Shown: piece after piece, positions 7,916 to 14,265 of the stretch
Numbering within the stretch: position 1 is the first letter of the stretch
Layout of the letters: each line of letters opens with the position of its first letter
Assembly: GCA_964407525.1 (NCBI GenBank)
Contig: CAYOWC010000037.1
Coordinates: 1 to 25,018 of the forward strand
Direction of reading: 5' to 3'
Source: DUZB01 sp964407525
GTDB lineage: Bacteria > Desulfobacterota > DSM-4660 > Desulfatiglandales > Desulfatiglandaceae
Length of the DNA stretch: 25,018 nucleotides
Made by a program: the position numbers and the translations under genes
The notes under the pieces: model-generated
The model's input: the letters and a program-made list of their open reading frames with translations, nothing else
Told to the model about the DNA's origin: nothing
Database searches by the model: none

Positions 7916-10129
7916 CTATTTGCCTTCGCCCTGGGCTGGGTCTAGTGACCCGGGTTTCTTGTACATCTTGATAACCCCTTCTTTTATTCTATCAATATGG
8001 TCTTTTTTATCGTGATAAATTGTTTGCGCCTCAAGAGGATTTTCGATGATCCTCGGGGTGAGGAAAACAAAGAGGTTCGTTTTTTCCCTCTTTTTCGTGG
8101 ATGATCTGAAAAGCCAGCCTAGAAGTGGGATACCTCCTAAACAGGGTACGCTGTATTCAATATCGGTTGTGTCATCTCCAATCAAACCGGCAATAACGAT
8201 TGTATTCGCATCCTTAACGATTACGGTTGTCTGTGCCATTCGCTTATAAGTAGCTGGAAGGCCACTCGTTATGTCTCCGGTTGAAATCAGTCTGGTGATT
8301 TCCTGGAATATTTTAAGTCTGACATGCCGTTCCGTACTGATCTGTGGCGTAACTTTGAGCGTTACTCCCACGTCTTTGAATTGGTAGTTCGTGTAGTTTT
8401 GCTGTGCATCTGTGATGTTTTCGCTGGTGATATAGGGGATATTTTTTCCCACCATGATTTCGGCTTCTTCGTTGTCTGTAGTGAGGATCTGAGGCGTTGA
8501 AAGAATATTGACATCCTGATCCTGTTGGTACGCGCTGACAACAGCTGCCAGATTGGGGAATTGTATCCCTGCGATTTCAATGGCTTCACCGATGACACCA
8601 AGAGAAAAGCCTGCGGGAAGGGTGCCAGTGGCCAGACCTGCGATATTTTTAAATCCAGAGCTGCTCGATCCCCCAAAAATCGCCCCGTCCTTTCCACCTG
8701 CGGACACGGACTTGGCCGCCTCCCATTCAACGCCTAATTGGAAGTCCTTATTTACGTTAACTTCCATGATCAATGCCTCTATATAGACCATGAGTCTCGG
8801 AATATCCAGTTTCTGAATGACCTCCTCCAACACGAGATAGTCATCTTTCCCTGCCATGATAACGAGAGAATTGGTAGATTTATCCGCAACAATCCGTGCT
8901 TCTTTTGAAATCAGGGGAGCTTTTCCTTTAGTGGTTTTGGCATCCTTTTTTGAAGGGAGAGATGTCAGGACCTTTGTGAGGTCTTCGGCATTGGCGTGTT
9001 GAAGGTAATAAACCCGAATGTCTCCCTCCCCCCTGGGGGGTTCTTTATCGAGCATTTTTACCAGGTTGACAATCCTCACGGTAGAATCTTCCGAGGCCAG
9101 CAATATAAGGGAATTTGTCCTTTCGTCCGGAACAATATTGATCGTATCCTGTGTTTTAGAGGTGTTCTTCTTCCTGACGCGGCTCTGTTGAAATAATGCA
9201 TTTACGGATTTTGCCAGGACACTTGCATCCGCATATTTGAGGGGCAGGACGGTAATCTGCTCCCCGACCCCTTCTACATCAATGGCCTGGGTGATTCTTA
9301 ATAACCGTTTGATGTTGGATAGTACGTCCGTGACGATCAGCGTTCGAGTAGGCCCATAGGCGACCATGATGCTGTTTTTGGAAATCAACGGGGTAAACAG
9401 TTTTTTGAGTTCGTCCGGGTCTGCATATTTTAACGGGATGAGCTGGGTTACGACTTTGTCCTTTGCATCCACAGCGCCCCTTTTTAATAGGGTTTCAACG
9501 TTCATGCTTCTGGCTTGCACCGTAGGTACGATTTTTGTAATGCTTCCCGCTGGTACCGCGGTATATCCGTGCACGGCAAGAACAGATTCAAAGACCTTGT
9601 AAGCTTCTTTAACGGAAATCTTTTTGGGCGAAATAATGGTGACTTTGCCCCGGACGGCCTTGTCTATGACAAAGTTCTTCCCTGTTAGTTCACTGATAAA
9701 TTTGATGAAAATAGGAATGTCCACACTATCAAAATCAATCGTAACATAGGCTTCTTCCGGAACTTCCCTCCCTGCAGTTGATTTCCTGCTTTTGATTTCC
9801 TGATCCTTTTTTCCCATGGACGTCGCGTCCGATTTTGAGATTCTTTGACCGTTCGGAGGAGGTTGTATGGGAGTTGGTACGGCCTGTGTTTTTGGAGGAG
9901 AGGCCTTTATTGTGGATGTCTTCTCCGGTTTAGCCATTGTACCGGTGTTGGTTGTGGAAACCTTTTGGGATTTTTGATCGACAGGAGACGGGGCAGGGGT
10001 TATCCCGTCTTCTCCTGACACGCGGGCGCCGAAGGCGGAGGGGATACTGTTCAAAAACAGGAACGCTGCATACAGCAGGACCAAATACGCGATTTTTCGA
10101 ATTTTTATCTGATTTCTTATGGGTGTCAT
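7916..10129 (-). CDS. gspD: GspD, type II secretion outer-membrane secretin
   Basis: Outer-membrane secretin channel of 737 residues. It has an N-terminal hydrophobic signal segment (about 12-34), then a long Pro/Ser/Lys-rich linker (about 40-122) that is longer than usual. N0 follows (about 128-200, starting VTIDFDSVDIP), then N1-N3 ring-forming domains (about 205-440), and the secretin core (about 470-690). The core contains the closing motif VPCLGGIPLLGWLF and the LFVFLTPRII strand typical of GspD. No C-terminal S-domain is apparent. The ATG lies only 3 bases after the stop of the small cytochrome fragment upstream. It is followed at once by gspE. The extended linker might span a thicker periplasm or bind a partner; that is inference. 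Confidence 0.92.
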   Translation of the reverse strand: MTPIRNQIKIRKIAYLVLLYAAFLFLNSIPSAFGARVSGEDGITPAPSPVDQKSQKVSTTNTGTMAKPEKTSTIKASPPKTQAVPTPIQPPPNGQRISKSDATSMGKKDQEIKSRKSTAGREVPEEAYVTIDFDSVDIPIFIKFISELTGKNFVIDKAVRGKVTIISPKKISVKEAYKVFESVLAVHGYTAVPAGSITKIVPTVQARSMNVETLLKRGAVDAKDKVVTQLIPLKYADPDELKKLFTPLISKNSIMVAYGPTRTLIVTDVLSNIKRLLRITQAIDVEGVGEQITVLPLKYADASVLAKSVNALFQQSRVRKKNTSKTQDTINIVPDERTNSLILLASEDSTVRIVNLVKMLDKEPPRGEGDIRVYYLQHANAEDLTKVLTSLPSKKDAKTTKGKAPLISKEARIVADKSTNSLVIMAGKDDYLVLEEVIQKLDIPRLMVYIEALIMEVNVNKDFQLGVEWEAAKSVSAGGKDGAIFGGSSSSGFKNIAGLATGTLPAGFSLGVIGEAIEIAGIQFPNLAAVVSAYQQDQDVNILSTPQILTTDNEEAEIMVGKNIPYITSENITDAQQNYTNYQFKDVGVTLKVTPQISTERHVRLKIFQEITRLISTGDITSGLPATYKRMAQTTVIVKDANTIVIAGLIGDDTTDIEYSVPCLGGIPLLGWLFRSSTKKREKTNLFVFLTPRIIENPLEAQTIYHDKKDHIDRIKEGVIKMYKKPGSLDPAQGEGK

Positions 10130-10132
10130 TAA

Positions 10133-10297
10133 TTATCTCAAATTTTTATATTCCTGGTCATGACAGTTTTTGCAGGCATCCGATCCCACGTATGTTTTAA
10201 TGCCTTTGTCTTCCGCATACGTTCCCCTCCATCCAAAAAGGATTATACAGGACACGAGGAAAGAAAAGGCTGCAATTCCAATGGTTTTTTTCTTCAT
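10133..10297 (-). pseudogene. N-terminal fragment of a multihaem cytochrome c
   Basis: A 54-codon frame, ATG at 10297 with AGGGG six bases upstream, stop TAA at 10135-10133. The product has a clear signal peptide (MKKK, then a hydrophobic stretch to about residue 23, likely cleaved near TYA-ED at 28). It continues KGIKTYVGSDACKNCHDQEY with one CxxCH haem motif at 42-46, then stops four residues later. The YVGSxxCxxCHxxEY pattern is the usual beginning of exported tetra/multihaem cytochromes c in sulfate reducers, where further haems follow. Here the frame stops and gspD begins 3 bases later. The simplest reading is a truncated cytochrome gene whose 5' part, promoter-proximal to gspD, survived; a genuine 26-residue exported monohaem peptide is less likely but possible because the frame is intact. 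Confidence 0.65.
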
Positions 10298-10403
10298 AGC
10301 TGCCCCTTTTTCGATAAAGTTATTGTTCCTATCTTTTCAGAAAGTTATGGGGTACGGATTGAAAATGTGCTGATTAGGATGCCGTTGTGGAAACCCAATG
10401 TCA

Positions 10404-10604
10404 TCAAAGCATGCTGCCTGTAGGCGCCATGTTGTCCGCCGGTGGCGTGCCTGTCTTTTTTCGAATTTTTTTCCTTTCGCACCTCTCCGATTTTTCGATG
10501 GAGTTACAAAACATTTGTATCCAGCCTTTCTTCACTACTTCCGTATTCCCTTTGTAGTTATTGAAGAAACCGCATTTTTCCAAAAGTTCGCAAGCATCAG
10601 ACAA
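10404..10604 (-). CDS. Small cysteine-containing conserved-looking protein, 66 aa
   Basis: A 66-residue product starting at TTG (10604-10602), chosen because GAGGAG stands six bases upstream, the best ribosome site in this part. The protein has four cysteines (C5, C11, C33, C42) spread over a compact first half, with a GFFNNYKGN segment and a WIQMFC segment, then a basic stretch (RCERKKIRKKTG) and a Pro-Asp-Asn-Met tail. No signal peptide or membrane segment. The four cysteines could bind zinc or an iron-sulfur cluster. It is the first gene of the minus-strand series leading to gspD-gspE. I believe similar small proteins exist in related bacteria but cannot name a family; function unknown. 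The good start site and non-random composition support a real gene. Confidence 0.65.
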   Translation of the reverse strand: MSDACELLEKCGFFNNYKGNTEVVKKGWIQMFCNSIEKSERCERKKIRKKTGTPPADNMAPTGSML

Positions 10605-10871
10605 TGTAATCTCCTCTCATACCAGATTTTTCCATTGTGCAGCAGTATTAGAAAGCAGCGTGGTATTGTTTCCTTTTAAGGATAGTCAAGAATACTATCG
10701 CTTAAACCTACTATTCCCTTAGAATGAACTCACAAAAATTCCATATTTTATAATCATTCACAAGATTTGTAAAGTTAAGCTTTCAGCTTTCATCGATTCT
10801 TATAACCATCTGTATTGTTTCGTTTTGGCCCGGATGGAAATGCCCCCCAAAAAACATCTTTTAAAAAAATC
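10605..10871. other. Divergent intergenic region, minus-strand side
   Basis: AT-rich non-coding sequence between the small cysteine protein (leftward) and the acyl-CoA cluster (rightward). On the minus strand TTGACT (10688-10683) could be a -35 box, but no good -10 follows at 16-18 bases. No tRNA, terminator or further gene was found. Confidence 0.5.
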
Positions 10872-10900
10872 TTGACACATTAAGTAATTTTCACTAACTA
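10872..10900 (+). promoter_or_regulatory. Candidate sigma70 promoter of the acyl-CoA cluster
   Basis: TTGACA (10872-10877) and TAACTA (10895-10900) are separated by exactly 17 bases, followed by AT-rich DNA. The first gene downstream starts at 11027. An ACTAAC half-site (10893-10898) overlaps the -10 box, which would allow repression. Seen directly as a consensus match; function inferred. Confidence 0.6.
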
Positions 10901-10958
10901 ATTTAACATGCTGAATTACAGCTATATAATTATTAATATATTTTTCAAGGTAAATATT

Positions 10959-10975
10959 ACTAACCCGAAGTTAGT
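10959..10975. promoter_or_regulatory. Candidate operator, ACTAAC-N5-GTTAGT palindrome
   Basis: A perfect 6+6 inverted repeat with five-base spacer CCGAA lies between the promoter and the first gene. The same ACTAAC half-site occurs at the -10 box 66 bases upstream. The second gene of the operon encodes a TetR regulator, so autoregulation through these sites is a reasonable inference. Confidence 0.5.
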
Positions 10976-11026
10976 GCTTCTTTTATTCGAAGTGGACGGC
11001 TTCGGGGAATTTGGAGGGACGGTAGC

Positions 11027-11791
11027 ATGGTATACACGGATATAGAGGTTCACACGAAAGGGGCCGTCAATACGGTTACTTTGAATCGCCCGGAACTGAT
11101 GAACGCTTTAAATAATAATGTCATCTTTGAGCTTATCGATGCTCTTCGTATGGTTGAACTCGAAAAAGAGATAAAGGTTGTTGTGCTGCAGGGTGCAGGA
11201 GGGAATTTCAGTTCAGGCGCCGACCGGGCGCTTTTTACGGAAGATCATTCTTCTCCTGAATGGCTAGAAGGGATGCGCCATTTTGCCCGACTTGTTCGAA
11301 AACTTCGCGAGATTCCTCAGCCGATTGTTACCAAAATCGAAGGCGTAGCTATGGGGGCCGGATCAAATCTTGCGCTTGCCGGTGATTTTGTTATTGCAGC
11401 CCATAATATGCGGTTCCGTGAAAATTTTATCCATATCGGGGTTATTCTTGATTCCGGTGGTACCTATTTTCTTCCCAGGCTTGTGGGAATGGCCAAGGCG
11501 AGGGAATTGGCTTTTCTTGGGGAAGAGATCGACGGCAGGCAAGCCGCTTCCATGGGACTCGTATATAAGTCCGTTTCAGAGGAAGACATAGATCGTGAAA
11601 CCGAGCTTTTGGCCAACACCCTGGCTCAGAAATCCCTCTCTTCCCTTTCTCTCATTAAAGGGGGTTTGGAAGAGAGTTTTAATAAGAGCCTCAAGGAAAT
11701 CCTGGAATGGGAAGCGGCCCACCAGGCCATCATGCTCAGAACAAAGGAGCATCGGGACATCGTTCAATTTCTTAAAACAATGAAGAAGTGA
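11027..11791 (+). CDS. Enoyl-CoA hydratase/isomerase family, PaaG-like isomerase
   Basis: A 254-residue crotonase-fold protein acting on a CoA thioester. The oxyanion-hole segments are present (SSGAD at 62-66 and GAGSN at 110-114). Both glutamates of true hydratases are missing: the first position is Asn114 (SNLAL instead of CELAM) and the second is Phe134. Instead Asp142 in LDSGGTYFLPRL matches the catalytic Asp of PaaG-type and related enoyl-CoA isomerases. So double-bond isomerisation is more likely than hydration. ATG 11027 follows GGAGGG by eight bases. It is the first gene after the candidate promoter/operator and its end overlaps or abuts the TetR gene. Confidence is high for the family, moderate for isomerase; the substrate is unknown. 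Confidence 0.88.
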   Translation: MVYTDIEVHTKGAVNTVTLNRPELMNALNNNVIFELIDALRMVELEKEIKVVVLQGAGGNFSSGADRALFTEDHSSPEWLEGMRHFARLVRKLREIPQPIVTKIEGVAMGAGSNLALAGDFVIAAHNMRFRENFIHIGVILDSGGTYFLPRLVGMAKARELAFLGEEIDGRQAASMGLVYKSVSEEDIDRETELLANTLAQKSLSSLSLIKGGLEESFNKSLKEILEWEAAHQAIMLRTKEHRDIVQFLKTMKK

Positions 11792-11802
11792 AAAGAGGTA
11801 AA

Positions 11803-12435
11803 ATGAATGAAACCCTTCGACCTCGGAAGTCCGCGAACGGAGAGAAATCTCGTCCGTTTCCGCCGGGGCGTATACGAATAGCCGATGCATTGAGGTTCCT
11901 CCTTGAAAAGAAGGATTTCAGCGCCATTACCACCGCTGAAATTGCAGGAACCGCCGGAGTTACGGAAGCATTGATATACAAATATTTCAAAGACAAAAGA
12001 GACCTTCTCTACCAAGTCCTTCGAGAATACCTGGAAAGTTATGATGCCCAGTTCATCACGGATGTGAAAGGTATCAAAGGAGCCCTTAATAAACTGAGAC
12101 GGCTTTTGTGGTCTCATATAAATGTGTATGCCACAGACCGCGTTTTCGCCAAGATTCTACTTGTACAGGTAAGGAGTTTCTCGGATTACTACAGCAGTGA
12201 CCCATACAGACTGGTGAAAAAATACAGCAATGTCCTTCTGGAAATTATTAAAGAGGGAATGGAAAGCGGAGAGATCAGGAACGATATCGATCCGGGGACC
12301 ATAAGACAGGTGATCTTAGGGGCTCTTGAACATGTATGCCTGACAAGCATTGTGTTTGATCGCGATATTTCCCCGGATGAACTGAGCGAAAACCTGTGCG
12401 AACTTATCTTTAAAGGCATAGAGAAGGGAGGTTAA
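11803..12435 (+). CDS. TetR/AcrR-family transcriptional regulator
   Basis: Probable ligand-responsive repressor of this acyl-CoA cluster. The 210-residue product has an N-terminal helix-turn-helix, with the family signature around ITTAEIAGTAGVTEALIYKY and FKDKRDLL just after, and an all-helical C-terminal ligand/dimer domain. I chose ATG 11803, preceded by AGAGG five bases upstream; a GTG at 11788 overlapping the previous stop would add five residues. Four bases separate it from the first carboxyltransferase gene, so it is embedded in the operon it probably controls. Candidate sites are the ACTAAC palindrome and half-site near the promoter. The ligand is probably an acyl-CoA, as for FadR/LiuR-like TetR proteins, by analogy only. 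Confidence 0.88.
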   Translation: MNETLRPRKSANGEKSRPFPPGRIRIADALRFLLEKKDFSAITTAEIAGTAGVTEALIYKYFKDKRDLLYQVLREYLESYDAQFITDVKGIKGALNKLRRLLWSHINVYATDRVFAKILLVQVRSFSDYYSSDPYRLVKKYSNVLLEIIKEGMESGEIRNDIDPGTIRQVILGALEHVCLTSIVFDRDISPDELSENLCELIFKGIEKGG

Positions 12436-12439
12436 CGGT

Positions 12440-13990
12440 ATGGGAGAATGGATGGACGGCTATTTGACAAGGCTTTCGGAAGCCCGTGCCCAAAATCTAT
12501 CCGGTGGTGCAAAAGAACATGAAGCACTTCAACACGGGCTGTGTAAGCTTACGGCGAGAGAACGAATTTCCATGGTCGTCGATTCCGGAACCTTTGAAGA
12601 AATAGGATCTCTTGTAACAGATACCCGCCGCCCCTTCGATGGAAAAAAAAGGTCTGCCCCTTCGGACGGAGTGATTATGGGAGTTGCCAGAATTGAGGGG
12701 CGGATCGTGGCACTCTATTCCCTGGACTTTTCGGTCATGTCCGGCTCCCTTGGAGACCAGGGGGCATGGAAGCTGGTGGATCTAACGAAGATGGCAGGGC
12801 AGAATGGCATTCCCTTGATCGGCATAATCGACTCGGGAGGGGAGAGGCTTAGTATGAAAGATGGGGATTCAGGTTTCAACGGCCTGGGCCGCCTTCTTAA
12901 ACACACCTGTTTTTACTCTGGAGTCATTCCGAGAATTACCCTTCTACTAGGTCCATGCACGGGGCTGCTTTCCATCCTTCCTGTTCTGACCGATTTCGTT
13001 ATCATGAATGAACGCGCGGCATTTCTCTGGCTTGGGGGAGAAAAGAATTCGAAACCAGCGGGAACGGCTGAATTTCACATGGAAAGAAGCGGTCAATGCG
13101 ACATCCTGGCATCTGATGACGAGGATGCCGTTCATTCTCTGAAAACATTGCTCGGATATCTTCCCGAAAACTGCTGGAAAAAGATCCCACAATTGAAGTC
13201 GGGGGATGATCCGGACAGAAAGGAGGAAAGTCTCCTTGATGTGATGCCGGACGATCCTAAATATACCTACGATATCCATGAAGTAATTGAAAAAATCGTC
13301 GATAATGGGGAATTCCTTGAACTGAAAGAGGAATTCGCTACTCATCTCGTGACGGGGTTCTGCAGGTTCGACGGCCGTGTTGTAGGACTGGTCGCCAATA
13401 ATCCCGATGAACTCAGTGGAATTCTTGAGCCCGATTCATCGGATAAGTACGATCGGTTTATGAGGTTTTTAAATGCCTTCAACATTCCGCTGGTAACGCT
13501 GGTAGATACCACAGCATTTCCCCCGGGAGACCGGTGGGAAAGACGCGGTGTCATCAGGCATGGGGCAAAACTACTCCATTCCTATTCCCATCTTACGTGC
13601 CCGAAAATCACCATTGTTTTGAGACGTTCGTATGGAGGGGCCAATATCGTTCTGGGCTGCTCCCGAATGTTCCCGGATTTTGTCTACGCATGGCCCACGG
13701 CCGAATTTGCGCCTACGGGTCCGGAGACGGTGGTGCACGCTGTCTTTCACAAGGCCCTTGCAAAGGCAAAACAGGAGGGAAAGTATGATGCCATGTTTAA
13801 CCGCTACCTCAGTATTCTTAAAGAACAGTTTTCCGTGATGAACTTAGCCAAACACTGGACTACCTACTATACGGCCCATGAGGTTATTGACCCAAGGGAC
13901 ACACGCCCCAGAATTATCAGGGCACTGGAGGCGGTTCAAAACAAGGTGGAAGAACTTCCGGAAAAAAAGCGATCCATCAGGCCTGCATAA
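12440..13990 (+). CDS. Acyl-CoA carboxylase carboxyltransferase subunit, divergent paralogue 1
   Basis: A 516-residue crotonase-fold carboxyltransferase of the PccB/MmdA type, which moves CO2 from carboxybiotin to an acyl-CoA. The N-domain (about 1-250) holds DSGGERL (131-137, first oxyanion-hole region) and LLGPCTG (169-175). The C-domain has VANNP (318-322) and RSYGGANIV (396-404, second oxyanion-hole region). Ile403 sits where propionyl-CoA carboxylase has the selectivity Asp, a change linked to altered acyl specificity. Compared with the second paralogue it is nine residues shorter in the segment after LGG (198-213) and lacks the TSEKIGDDVGGADYH-type motif. ATG follows GGGAGG by eight bases and TetR by four. 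It may pair with the second subunit in a heteromeric enzyme; substrate unknown. Confidence 0.87.
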   Translation: MGEWMDGYLTRLSEARAQNLSGGAKEHEALQHGLCKLTARERISMVVDSGTFEEIGSLVTDTRRPFDGKKRSAPSDGVIMGVARIEGRIVALYSLDFSVMSGSLGDQGAWKLVDLTKMAGQNGIPLIGIIDSGGERLSMKDGDSGFNGLGRLLKHTCFYSGVIPRITLLLGPCTGLLSILPVLTDFVIMNERAAFLWLGGEKNSKPAGTAEFHMERSGQCDILASDDEDAVHSLKTLLGYLPENCWKKIPQLKSGDDPDRKEESLLDVMPDDPKYTYDIHEVIEKIVDNGEFLELKEEFATHLVTGFCRFDGRVVGLVANNPDELSGILEPDSSDKYDRFMRFLNAFNIPLVTLVDTTAFPPGDRWERRGVIRHGAKLLHSYSHLTCPKITIVLRRSYGGANIVLGCSRMFPDFVYAWPTAEFAPTGPETVVHAVFHKALAKAKQEGKYDAMFNRYLSILKEQFSVMNLAKHWTTYYTAHEVIDPRDTRPRIIRALEAVQNKVEELPEKKRSIRPA

Positions 13991-14265
13991 AGGTTGTTAT
14001 GAGATGAAGCGGATCACAATGTCCCGGTAATTGTCAACCAATTTGTCTTACCATGAAGGACATGAAGAACATGAAGAACATGAAGGGTAAAAAAAGCTTA
14101 TGAAGACGTTTTTTACCCAGTTCCATGCCGGAGTGTTGGAATCGGGAAATCGCTATCGGGATTGACGCATTCAATCCGCCTTTCATTCGATACCGATCCC
14201 GATAACAATACGATAAATAACCAGCAACGAGTAACCAGCAACCAAACGAACATCTGAGGCCTACC
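13991..14265. repeat. Mosaic of several short repeat families between the two carboxyltransferase genes
   Basis: No gene is visible in these 275 bases. Four nine-base CATGAAGRR units occupy 14052-14087. A TTCCA...TTGGAA imperfect hairpin lies at 14121-14141. TATCGGGAT (14154-14162) is inverted as ATCCCGATA (14196-14204). Heptamers CCAGCAA, CGAGTAA, CCAGCAA occupy 14221-14241. Each block belongs to a different repeat type. The ribosome site GAGG for the next gene follows immediately. Confidence 0.75.

Noticed and set aside
10170..10423. Plus-strand open frames upstream of gspD
   Set aside because: They are antisense to the cytochrome fragment and small cysteine gene, both of which have better starts and recognisable features.
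10826..10850. Sigma54-like TGGCCC...TGC promoter
   Set aside because: The spacing between the GG and GC elements is 13 bases instead of the required 10.
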